DNA of 64,000 bases from Mucilaginibacter robiniae. GTDB lineage: Bacteria; Bacteroidota; Bacteroidia; Sphingobacteriales; Sphingobacteriaceae. A program made the translations under genes and the position numbers. The notes below the pieces were generated by a model. The model did not search any database and was not told the DNA's origin. It saw nothing but the letters and a program-made list of their open reading frames with translations. Numbering within the stretch: position 1 is the first letter of the stretch; each line of letters starts with the position of its first letter. The stretch lies in the NCBI RefSeq assembly GCF_012849215.1, contig NZ_CP051682.1:4588001-4652000 (forward strand), read 5' to 3'. This document shows positions 51,441-59,858 of the stretch, piece after piece.

Positions 51441-54400
51441 TTAGTTAGTGGGGGTTTGCTTAGGCTCAGTGGCTTGTATAGGCTCGCTTTGAGTCTGTTG
51501 CTCCTTTTTTTCCTGCTCTTGCTCTTTTTTGTCTTCTTTCTTCTCCTTGTTCTCTTCTTTTTTGCGTTTTTGCAATTCTTTATCTCGTCTAGTTGATTTC
51601 GAGAATATTTCTTTGAAATGATTGTAATCAACAGTTAAGGTAAAGCCGATACCTGTTTCAACCACTTGACCTTGAATTACGATGTACTGATCGCGTCTGT
51701 AGGCTCTTAACATGTAACGGCCATCTTTCGTTAACCGGTAGTTAACCGTAACGTTGCCGGCTATGTTGCTCGTTTTCTCGCCCGGTTGTGACTGACCTTC
51801 CAGTTGGAAGTTGTTACCAACAGTAACCGTTAACCGGTCATTTAAGAAACGTTTGGATAAACCTACGTTCAAATCTGTTCGGTTCTGTTCTACACCTGTT
51901 GAGTAATCTTGACCGGATGATAAATCGAAGTTCAAATTAACACCACCAATTAGGTTACCAGCCAATTTATTCAATTGGTTAGAAAGCAAGCTGCTTACAC
52001 TATTACGTACGGCACCTTCAACCCCGGCGCTGCCACCTTGACTTTGTAGTGGGTTATCACCAATAAAATGGCCCAGCACCAATACGCCTAATACCTGTTT
52101 ATTCAATTCATTAGTATCACGGCGAATTTGTTGTAAGCGAGTATTCACGTTGTCAATTACATCTTGTGATACGGTATAGTTGCTATCAGGCAGTACAATG
52201 TCAAAGCTAATTTTTGGTGTAAGTAACTGATTAGTTAAATTCAGATTTACATTGAATGGTAACTTTTCTTTATATACTGTACGTTGCGCATCAGTACCAC
52301 CAATTTGGTCTTCAACCAAGTCAATCGGCGGAACGTTAGCTAAGTAAACAGCGGTGATGTTAATATTAGCCAAGGTTGGATCGCCAGCCCAAGTAATGGT
52401 ACTGCCAGACTTAAATTTAAAGAGGCGGTTAACTGGTCCATATGATAATTGATAAGAACCTTCGTTAACTACATATGTACCAGTCAAGCTGGTTTTACCA
52501 CTTGGGTCAATACCACCATTTAAATGTGCTTCACCCTGAATATGTACTACGTCGCCGTTACGTGGGTCAATTACTACATTGAAGTTGGCATTTTTGTTAA
52601 TGTTAACAGTTGCAGTAACATCTAAACCAGTTACTTCTGATTTTCGTAACGAATCTAACTGCTTCGCCATCAAAATGGAATCGAGTTTAGGCGCATCCTT
52701 ATCAATAAACTCTACTACGCCTTTTCGGTCTTCCACACTCGGGTCGTCGGCCGGTAATACAAAGGTCATGTCTGTTTTATCGTTTACCGTCAAGGTTGCA
52801 TCTACAACCGGCTTATTCATATCGCCACGTACTTTGATACGGCTATCTAAGTACAGTTTACCATAATACAATTTATTATCAGCCTGAGTAGAATTAATTA
52901 CCCGGAAATTATCAGTTCTGATATCGATACCAAATTTATAGTCGGTATAAGTTTGGGTATATAAAGTACCAGTTACTATAGCTTTATTGCCGGTTGAGTC
53001 GACCAACGTAAAGTCATTGAAGCGGACACCTTCATTGTTGAAGGTAATACTTTCGTTAGGCATACTGAAGTAGGAGTTCAGCATGGCTACGTTAAAGCCA
53101 ACTTTATTAAAGTTAATATCTCCACGTACTTGCGGAGCAGATGTAGTTCCGGTAACTTTTAGTTGTCCGGTAATATTACCTGTGGCTTCTTTGATGGATC
53201 CGAAACTGAATCCCTCAATGCTCTTCATGCCGAGGTTTACAATATTCAAATTTAAATCAAGGCGACCAGCTGGTGTTCCGGTATAATACAAACCATTTAA
53301 ATCAACCTGATTGCCTTTGCCGGTGATGCTTACATTAGCTGCATAGGCGTTAGCAGTTTGATTGTTTACTTTAATAGCAATGTTACCAACAGTATCACCT
53401 TTAAAGTTAAAATCATTAATGTTGAGTGCGGAGGTAAATACCGGCGAAGTTTGAACATTACTAACCACTGCATTACCATTAATTGTACCGCCAATCAGCA
53501 GCGAATCTTGCTGGGCTAAACGGGTTAAGGTTTCAATTTTAAAGTTATTGAAAGATACAGTTAATGGGGCATTAGCTTGTGGCGGATTACTGGTAATGCT
53601 TAATACTTGGTTATTGTTGGTAATAGCAAAATCACGAGCTAAAATGCCTTTAGGGCCATATTGGAAAGAGTTATTAGGGTTAACTGCCCATTCGGTATAA
53701 TCAAGCAATAAGCCGTTTTGCAAAAAGCTGAACTGATAAGCACCAGGCACTACATTAAATATACCGGCAATACGGTAGCGTTCTTTCTGTGCAGCATCAC
53801 GTATCTGCACGCTTAAATTCAATTTATTGTTCTGGGCATTACCGCTGATGCTTGGATACAGTAGCTTCAAGCTGCTGCCAGCCTGTATCTGATCAAAGGT
53901 AAGGCTGTAGTTTAAAGCATTATTATTGGTGTTTATATTGATTTTGCCGTTGCTTACTACGTTAGTGCCATAAATGATTTTAGGCATATTACCATTTACC
54001 AATAACTGACCGGATTGACTATCAAAACTTCCGTTAATCAGGATAGGGTCTAGCTGCTTCAGATCAGGAGCAAACTGAGTTACCAAAGGTGTTTTGACAA
54101 TACGCAGATCAAACTTAAATTGCTCTGGCGAGTACTTAGCCGGTCCAGTTGGACGAGCAGCTGGTGTAGCGGCTAAAGCTGTATTAAAGTATTTGTTTAC
54201 TTCGCCTTGCAATGCTGTACCGATTTCAGTTAACTTATACTTGCCGCCAAGGTGTGCGTACAAGAATGGCGTTTTCAGGCGGAGGCTGCTGCTATCTGCA
54301 TTAGCAGTTGCTTTAACACTTACGGTATCCAGTTGTATCCGTTGGCCTTTATTTACCAATAACATATCGGTTAGTTGAATATTACCATTCAAATAATCCG

Positions 54401-56651
54401 GATCAGCAGTTGGAACATCAGCAACTAACTTACCATGAAAACGAATATCATCTTTTACAAAGTTCAGTTTTTGTAAATTAATGCTATCTACCAGTAAGTT
54501 TGCAGTAACTGATGGATATTTTTTGTTCATGTTAGCCTTTCCATCTAATGTAAAATTGATGTTCGGGTCTTTCATGCGTGCATTAATTACATAGCTGCCG
54601 TTGCGGGCTGTACCTCTGGCTACTAAGTTGCGGTAATTGTAGCCCTTTACTTGTGCACTAACTACATCGGCAGCAAATTGTACATTCAAGTGTTTAGGAT
54701 CGATACCTGAACCATTTACCTTAGCAGCAAGCGTTAAACGACCAACGGTTTGCGGCATTTTGGTTAAAGCACCTGCATTCAGATTATTAACTTTTACATT
54801 AGCTGCATAGATAAGATGATTTACATCCGTAGCATTTTTTACGTGCGCGATAGCATCAACACTGCCATAGCTGGAACGCAGGTTTAATTGCGTGTTTAAA
54901 TCTTTCATGCTGCCTTTCAGTTTACCTTTCAGGCTGAGGTATTCAGGAATACTAACACTAGTTGGTATAGTGCCGCGAGGGGCTAATTTGAATATATCGC
55001 TACGATTGGTTGTAAAGTCGGTTAGGTTAACATCAAAGTAAGCTTTGTTCACATCTGGCAAGCCTTTTAGTACAGCTGATGTTTTGATATGGGTTCCTGA
55101 TAAACCGCTTACTTCAAAATTCGGGATATTCAGATTGTTAACAGCACCCATAATCCGGCCATTGATTTTGAACACCGCGTTTGGCGTACTGCGGAATGGC
55201 TCCATGCTGGCCATCGTTGGCATCAACAGCAGTACATCGCGTAAACCCAAACGGCTGCCATCCAGGTTAGCGTTGATGCTTAACTTGCTTATATCATTAC
55301 TTAAGGTAGCAATAGAAGGATAAGCTACCTGTACATCTTTTTGCAAAACTGTTTGTGGTGTTTCCACATACAAATTCTTTAAGTAAGCATTTTTAGGCCC
55401 GTAAAAAAAGTTGGTATGAAACTCCTTTAAGGCAAAACCACTCTTATCATTAAAGGTAAGTTGGTTTACTTTACCAGCAATGGTGTCGGGGTTATATGAC
55501 AGGTTCTCGATATCAGCCGTTAGGTCTTTGATATTCATGTGGGCAAAATCCAACCCTCTGCGTAAAGGAGATTGCGCATCATTATCAAAACGGATATCGT
55601 TATTAGCTAAAGTTAATTTACCTAAAGCAACACTCCAGCCCTTAGATGCTTGTGGCTTGCTAACCAATGTGTCCAGCTTTTTAACTGTTTTCACTACTGC
55701 TTTAACTACAGTTTGCGGCTTAGCTAAGGTTAAACCAGCACGAGTATCATTCAGTTCAATGCTTTTAATACCTACCTTTTGATTTTTCAAATCAATTTTA
55801 TCCATTTCCACTGTAAATGCGCCTAGGTTCACATGGGCTTTCATTTCATTGGTTCGGTAATTAACTTTAATCTTATTTAGGTCGATAGTACCCAAATTTA
55901 AAGTTAGGTTCATGGGTTTTGTAGCTGTATCTACGGCAGCAGCCTGAGCCACTGATGAACCTGAAGGTGTTTGAATCACCACAGCATCTACATCCGAAAG
56001 ATTAATTTTCGGAATGCTGAACTTCATTTTGTCTAAATCGAAATCTTTAATGCGGGTATCAAAGTGGCCTAATAAAAACTTAACATTATTACCCGTAGTC
56101 ACATCTTTGTAAGATACATTGATGCGATCCAGAATAATTTTATCAAGTGCAAACTTCATGGTTGAAGTCGTATCTTCTGGTTTGGGCTCTTTCTTTTGTT
56201 CGCCGGCAAATGCTTTGATGATGTAATCAAAGTTAAACGTGCTGTCTTTATCACGGCTGATTTTAGTGGTAATGCCTTGCAGGTTGATTTCGTTTACCTC
56301 TACCTTTTTGTCAATAAGCTTCAGTAAATCAATATCTACTTTCAGCTTATCGCCAGCTAAAAGGGTGTCACGTTTTTGATCTTCAAAGTAAACATTTTCC
56401 AGAACAATGAGTTTAGGAAGACCCAGCGTTATGTGGCCGATCTGTACTTTAGTATGAATTTTGCCTTCTAAAAAGTTAACGGCTTTGTTTTTTGCAAATT
56501 GTTGTACAGCTGGTACCTGTATCAAAACAAATACAAGCAGCACCAGGAATATGACACTTGCAACTATCCAAAGTATGGTTTTTAAAGCTATACGTCCAAA
56601 TTTTTCCAATTCAGTAGAGTTTTCGAAGGTGAAGATTGATTTGTACTTCAA
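51441..56651 (-). CDS. tamB: TamB-like translocation/lipid transport protein
   Basis: 1736 aa. An N-terminal membrane helix (LWIVASVIFLVLLVFVLIQV) is followed by about 1300 residues of repeated beta strands, a long bridge across the periplasm, and a C-terminal DUF490 domain with DLVEDQIGGTDAQR, ITWAGDPTLANINITA and VLGHFIG. AsmA-like folds of this kind shuttle phospholipids. After the conserved part (ending near IGFTLTVDYNHFKEIF) there is a roughly 50-residue tail dominated by Lys, Glu and Gln (ELQKRKKEENKEKKEDKKEQ), not typical of E. coli TamB. It is coupled to the TamA-like gene. Confidence 0.93.
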   Translation of the reverse strand: MKYKSIFTFENSTELEKFGRIALKTILWIVASVIFLVLLVFVLIQVPAVQQFAKNKAVNFLEGKIHTKVQIGHITLGLPKLIVLENVYFEDQKRDTLLAGDKLKVDIDLLKLIDKKVEVNEINLQGITTKISRDKDSTFNFDYIIKAFAGEQKKEPKPEDTTSTMKFALDKIILDRINVSYKDVTTGNNVKFLLGHFDTRIKDFDLDKMKFSIPKINLSDVDAVVIQTPSGSSVAQAAAVDTATKPMNLTLNLGTIDLNKIKVNYRTNEMKAHVNLGAFTVEMDKIDLKNQKVGIKSIELNDTRAGLTLAKPQTVVKAVVKTVKKLDTLVSKPQASKGWSVALGKLTLANNDIRFDNDAQSPLRRGLDFAHMNIKDLTADIENLSYNPDTIAGKVNQLTFNDKSGFALKEFHTNFFYGPKNAYLKNLYVETPQTVLQKDVQVAYPSIATLSNDISKLSINANLDGSRLGLRDVLLLMPTMASMEPFRSTPNAVFKINGRIMGAVNNLNIPNFEVSGLSGTHIKTSAVLKGLPDVNKAYFDVNLTDFTTNRSDIFKLAPRGTIPTSVSIPEYLSLKGKLKGSMKDLNTQLNLRSSYGSVDAIAHVKNATDVNHLIYAANVKVNNLNAGALTKMPQTVGRLTLAAKVNGSGIDPKHLNVQFAADVVSAQVKGYNYRNLVARGTARNGSYVINARMKDPNINFTLDGKANMNKKYPSVTANLLVDSINLQKLNFVKDDIRFHGKLVADVPTADPDYLNGNIQLTDMLLVNKGQRIQLDTVSVKATANADSSSLRLKTPFLYAHLGGKYKLTEIGTALQGEVNKYFNTALAATPAARPTGPAKYSPEQFKFDLRIVKTPLVTQFAPDLKQLDPILINGSFDSQSGQLLVNGNMPKIIYGTNVVSNGKININTNNNALNYSLTFDQIQAGSSLKLLYPSISGNAQNNKLNLSVQIRDAAQKERYRIAGIFNVVPGAYQFSFLQNGLLLDYTEWAVNPNNSFQYGPKGILARDFAITNNNQVLSITSNPPQANAPLTVSFNNFKIETLTRLAQQDSLLIGGTINGNAVVSNVQTSPVFTSALNINDFNFKGDTVGNIAIKVNNQTANAYAANVSITGKGNQVDLNGLYYTGTPAGRLDLNLNIVNLGMKSIEGFSFGSIKEATGNITGQLKVTGTTSAPQVRGDINFNKVGFNVAMLNSYFSMPNESITFNNEGVRFNDFTLVDSTGNKAIVTGTLYTQTYTDYKFGIDIRTDNFRVINSTQADNKLYYGKLYLDSRIKVRGDMNKPVVDATLTVNDKTDMTFVLPADDPSVEDRKGVVEFIDKDAPKLDSILMAKQLDSLRKSEVTGLDVTATVNINKNANFNVVIDPRNGDVVHIQGEAHLNGGIDPSGKTSLTGTYVVNEGSYQLSYGPVNRLFKFKSGSTITWAGDPTLANINITAVYLANVPPIDLVEDQIGGTDAQRTVYKEKLPFNVNLNLTNQLLTPKISFDIVLPDSNYTVSQDVIDNVNTRLQQIRRDTNELNKQVLGVLVLGHFIGDNPLQSQGGSAGVEGAVRNSVSSLLSNQLNKLAGNLIGGVNLNFDLSSGQDYSTGVEQNRTDLNVGLSKRFLNDRLTVTVGNNFQLEGQSQPGEKTSNIAGNVTVNYRLTKDGRYMLRAYRRDQYIVIQGQVVETGIGFTLTVDYNHFKEIFSKSTRRDKELQKRKKEENKEKKEDKKEQEQEKKEQQTQSEPIQATEPKQTPTN

Positions 56652-56741
56652 TAATACAAAATCTATGCAAAAAGGTTACTTTTTCGGCAATAATGAAGAA
56701 TATATTTATCCACATTCGTAAATTTCAACCTTGATAAATCT

Positions 56742-57458
56742 ATGTTGGTAGTTGATTATTCTGCTTTGGCGATCTTATTGCTAGGGGCATTTTTGAGTTA
56801 TAAATATAAAAAGCTAACACTCAGTGCAGCCTTGGTTGGAGGAGTAACTGGCGCTCTTATATTTGCTGCTTCTGGTTACTGCGGCATAATGATGATGGCA
56901 GCTTTTTTCATTACTGGAACTGCAGCAACAGCATGGAAAGCACGCGAAAAGCAGCAGCTTAGAGGGGCAGAAGGCGACAAAAAACCACGCAAAGCCAGCC
57001 AGGTTATTGCTAATGCAGGCGTTGCTGGATTATTGGGTGCTGTTGCTTTAGTCATTCCACAATATAATATTATATTACAGTTACTTATAGCCTCTACTTT
57101 TTGTACTGCTACAGCTGACACATGGTCGTCAGAACTAGGAACTATCTATGGTAAACGCTTCATTAATATTTTAACCTTAAAGCCCGACAAGCCTGGCTTA
57201 GATGGCGTAATAAGTTTAGAAGGTACATTTATTGGAGTGATAGGCAGTCTGTTAATAGCTTTAATTTACAGCATTAGTAAAGGTGATTATTCCGCATTGG
57301 GTTGGCTGGTACTCTGTGGTACCTTAGGTAATCTGGTTGATTCTGTATTGGGAGCTGCACTGGAGAGGAAAAGTTACCTTAAAAATGATGCTGTAAATTT
57401 CTTAAATACCTTAGCAGCTGCTTTGTGTATGTTGTTAATAATTTGGCTTAGATCGTAA
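56742..57458 (+). CDS. DUF92/TMEM19-family membrane protein
   Basis: 238 aa, about six membrane segments. DUF92 features: SAALVGGVTGALIFA, CTATADTWSSELG (key: ADT-SSE-G), LDGVISLEGTFIGVIGSLL, and GNLVDSVLGAALERKSY. The family includes the plant phytyl-phosphate kinase VTE6, so a prenyl-phosphate or lipid kinase activity is conceivable; the bacterial members are untested as far as I know. It is divergent from tamB and followed by a regulator gene 69 bp later. Confidence 0.9.
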   Translation: MLVVDYSALAILLLGAFLSYKYKKLTLSAALVGGVTGALIFAASGYCGIMMMAAFFITGTAATAWKAREKQQLRGAEGDKKPRKASQVIANAGVAGLLGAVALVIPQYNIILQLLIASTFCTATADTWSSELGTIYGKRFINILTLKPDKPGLDGVISLEGTFIGVIGSLLIALIYSISKGDYSALGWLVLCGTLGNLVDSVLGAALERKSYLKNDAVNFLNTLAAALCMLLIIWLRS

Positions 57459-57472
57459 TGATTATAAATTTG

Positions 57473-57523
57473 AAATAAACTTTCAATAAGTTTTGAAAGT
57501 TTATTTTGCAGTGTTTACATTTG
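57473..57523 (+). promoter_or_regulatory. GbsR gene promoter with operator-like palindrome
   Basis: AAATAAACTTTCAA (57473-57486) and TTGAAAGTTTATTT (57493-57506) form a 14-bp perfect inverted repeat with a 6-nt spacer. The right arm starts with the -33 TTG (57493-57495), and TACATTTG, a perfect -7 box, lies at 57516-57523. It ends 4 nt before the ATG, so the mRNA may be leaderless. A palindrome over the promoter suggests autorepression. Confidence 0.6.
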
Positions 57524-57527
57524 CCTT

Positions 57528-58034
57528 ATGGAACTAGTAGAAGCCAAGCAAAAATTTATTGAAACCTGGGGTAAATTAGGCTCAGAGTGGGGGATTAACC
57601 GTACTATGGCTCAGGTACATGCATTGCTGCTGCTTTCACCAGACTCATTAACTACAGAGGACATTATGCAAGCTTTAAGTATTTCTAGAGGCAATGCAAA
57701 CATGACTTTGCGTGATTTGATAGGATGGGGGTTAGTTGAAAAACAACATCGCGCCGGCGAGCGCAAAGAATATTTTTTTGCAGATAAAGATATTTGGAAC
57801 GTGGCCAGACAAGTGGCTCAGGAACGAAAAAAGCGAGAGTTGGACCCAATGGTTAAAGTTTTAAATGAACTTTCAGAACTTAAAGGTGACATGCAGGACC
57901 CAGAATTTAAAACCTTTAAAACTTCCGTTACCGATATCAATAAGTTAGCTAAAAACGTGAATAAAACTTTAGAAACTATGTTGAAAGCAGAAGAGTCGTG
58001 GTTTTGGGGTTCATTATTTAAGCTGTTCAAATAG
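57528..58034 (+). CDS. GbsR/MarR-type transcriptional regulator
   Basis: 168 aa. Winged-helix regulator of the GbsR group: IETWGKLGSEWGINRTMAQVHALLLL (key: WG--WGI-RT-AQV-ALL), LTTEDIMQALSISRGNANMTLRDLIGWGLVE (recognition helix RGNANMTLRDL), and a C-terminal helix SWFWGSLFKLFK. GbsR proteins in Bacillus sense choline; in Bacteroidota the targets are unknown. Its promoter carries a palindrome that it may bind, and the DCC and TIGR01777 genes follow on the same strand, so they may be its targets. Confidence 0.9.
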   Translation: MELVEAKQKFIETWGKLGSEWGINRTMAQVHALLLLSPDSLTTEDIMQALSISRGNANMTLRDLIGWGLVEKQHRAGERKEYFFADKDIWNVARQVAQERKKRELDPMVKVLNELSELKGDMQDPEFKTFKTSVTDINKLAKNVNKTLETMLKAEESWFWGSLFKLFK

Positions 58035-58088
58035 CTTATTTTTTGCTTTAAACTTTCAAAAATTACTGAAAATATTATATAAACCATT

Positions 58089-58904
58089 ATGAAAGCTTTA
58101 AAAAATCATGTTATTCTGTATGATGCAGAATGCCCTATGTGCAACTTATACACTAAAACCTTTGTAAATACAGGAATGCTTGACCATGATGGCCGAACCA
58201 GTTACCAAGATGTACCTCAAAGTATTTGCCCATTGGTAGATATGAAAAGAGCAGTAAACGAAATTGCTTTAGTAAACACTAATACTGGCGAAGTAAGTTA
58301 TGGCGTAAACAGCTTATTTAAGGTAATCGCTTATTCTTTCCCGGCGTTCAAATGGTTGTTTTCTTTGCAGCCATTTGTTTGGTTGGCAAGTAAAATGTAC
58401 GCGTTCATATCATATAACCGGCGGATAATTGTACCAGGATACTCTAAGCAGCACACTATTCAACCCGATTTTAAATTAACTTACCGGTTGGCTTACCTGC
58501 TGTTCACGTGGTTAGTAGTAGGTTATATTTTAACGCAGTATGCGCAGTTGTTACAAGGTGTTGTACCTGTAGGCAACACTTACAGAGAATATTGGATATG
58601 CGGCGGGCAAATTGTATTTCAGGGTTTAATAGCTGCATGGTATCAGCCTGATCAAAAATGGAATTATTTAGGCAACATGATGACTATTTCATTAATGGGC
58701 GCTTTGTTACTGCTACCTGCTTTTATAGTAAATCATCTGTTTAACATGTCTGCACTGCTTAATACAGGCTATTTTTTGATGGTAGCTGGCTTAATGTTGC
58801 TTGAACATGTACGCCGCACAAAGCTCTTGAACTTAGGCTGGTTACTTACCACAAGTTGGTTTGTCTATCGTGTATTGATTTTGGTAATCATCTTAAAATT
58901 CTAA
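58089..58904 (+). CDS. DCC-family (DUF393) thiol-oxidoreductase-like protein
   Basis: 271 aa. N-terminal DCC domain with YDAECPMCN (Cys15-x2-Cys18, thioredoxin-like) and a long C-terminal region with about four membrane helices (AYLLFTWLVVGYILT, LMGALLLLPAFIVNHLF and others). The Cys pair suggests disulfide exchange at the membrane. The fusion of DCC with a membrane tail is common in Bacteroidota, without a known partner. The next gene follows after 4 bp, and the GbsR regulator lies 54 bp upstream. Confidence 0.85.
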   Translation: MKALKNHVILYDAECPMCNLYTKTFVNTGMLDHDGRTSYQDVPQSICPLVDMKRAVNEIALVNTNTGEVSYGVNSLFKVIAYSFPAFKWLFSLQPFVWLASKMYAFISYNRRIIVPGYSKQHTIQPDFKLTYRLAYLLFTWLVVGYILTQYAQLLQGVVPVGNTYREYWICGGQIVFQGLIAAWYQPDQKWNYLGNMMTISLMGALLLLPAFIVNHLFNMSALLNTGYFLMVAGLMLLEHVRRTKLLNLGWLLTTSWFVYRVLILVIILKF

Positions 58905-58908
58905 CAAT

Positions 58909-59826
58909 ATGAAAAAGTATCATAAAATAATTTTAGCAGGCGGCAATGGTTATTTAGGTACGGTGCTTAGCAACTATTATGAAAGCTTGGCAGACGAAGT
59001 AGTTGTACTGAGCCGTAATTTAAAATCACATAGTAACAATATTAGAACAGTGATATGGAATGGACAAACTCTTGGTGATTGGACAACTGAACTTGAAAAT
59101 GCTGATTTACTAATTAACTTATGCGGTAAGAATGTGAACTGCCGTTATACAGAAAAAAATAAACAAGCAATTATCAGTTCCAGAATCATACCTACAGCTT
59201 TATTGGGTAAGGCAGTTAAGCAGTTGCAACATCCTCCTAAATTGTGGATTAATGTTACCTCAGCCACCATTTACCGTCATGCTGAAGATTGTGCACAAGA
59301 TGAACTAAAAGGTGAAGAAGGTACCGGATTCTCCGTTGAAGTATGCCGCCTATGGGAAAAGACCTTTTTTGAAGCTGATATGCCTCATACACGCAAAATA
59401 GCTTTACGAATGGGTATTGTATTTGGAAAAGATGATGGTGTATATCCTCGTTTGTTAAACTTGGTAAAGCTGGGTTTAGGTGGTAAACAAGGTAACGGCA
59501 GGCAGCTTGTATCTTGGATACATGAGCAAGATGTGGCACAAATAACAGAATGGCTCCTTTTGCATCCTGAACTTGCTGGCATAATCAACTGCACGGCACC
59601 TGAGGTAATTAGTAATGCTCGTGAGATGATGTTTATACGGCAGGCTTACCATCGTACCTGGGGGCTACCAGCTCCTGAGTGGCTGCTGGGGATTGGAGCA
59701 TTTGTAATTCGTACTGAAACAGAATTAATTTTAAAGAGCAGATGGGTTGTGCCTCAAATATTACTAGATAGTGGTTACAAGTTTACCTATCCAACATTTA
59801 AAAAAGCAGTGGAAAGCTTGTGTTAA
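58909..59826 (+). CDS. TIGR01777-family epimerase (SDR39U1-like)
   Basis: 305 aa extended SDR with the cofactor loop LAGGNGYLGTVL, LINLCGKNVNCRYTEKNK (key: NL-G--V--RY), LWINVTSATIYRH and ALRMGIVFGKDDGVYPRL. The C-terminal DUF1731 shows in LPAPEWLLGIGAF and LDSGYKFTYPTFKKAVE. Substrate unknown; the human homologue SDR39U1 is also uncharacterised. It is the last gene of the unit with the DCC gene, and a terminator covers its stop. Confidence 0.9.
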   Translation: MKKYHKIILAGGNGYLGTVLSNYYESLADEVVVLSRNLKSHSNNIRTVIWNGQTLGDWTTELENADLLINLCGKNVNCRYTEKNKQAIISSRIIPTALLGKAVKQLQHPPKLWINVTSATIYRHAEDCAQDELKGEEGTGFSVEVCRLWEKTFFEADMPHTRKIALRMGIVFGKDDGVYPRLLNLVKLGLGGKQGNGRQLVSWIHEQDVAQITEWLLLHPELAGIINCTAPEVISNAREMMFIRQAYHRTWGLPAPEWLLGIGAFVIRTETELILKSRWVVPQILLDSGYKFTYPTFKKAVESLC

Positions 59827-59849
59827 AGCCAGAACTTTAACACAAGCTT
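59814..59849. terminator. bidirectional terminator over the stop codon
   Basis: AAGCTTGTGTTAAAG (59814-59828) pairs perfectly with CTTTAACACAAGCTT (59835-59849), loop CCAGAA. The stop codon of the epimerase is in the left arm. The convergent AsmA-like gene ends 10 bp beyond it. Confidence 0.8.
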
Positions 59850-59858
59850 ATTTAATCA

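Noticed and set aside
51434..51631. 65-aa minus-strand ORF rich in Lys/Arg at the end of tamB
   Set aside because: It is the charged TamB tail read in another frame; A-rich codons give Lys/Arg in any frame.
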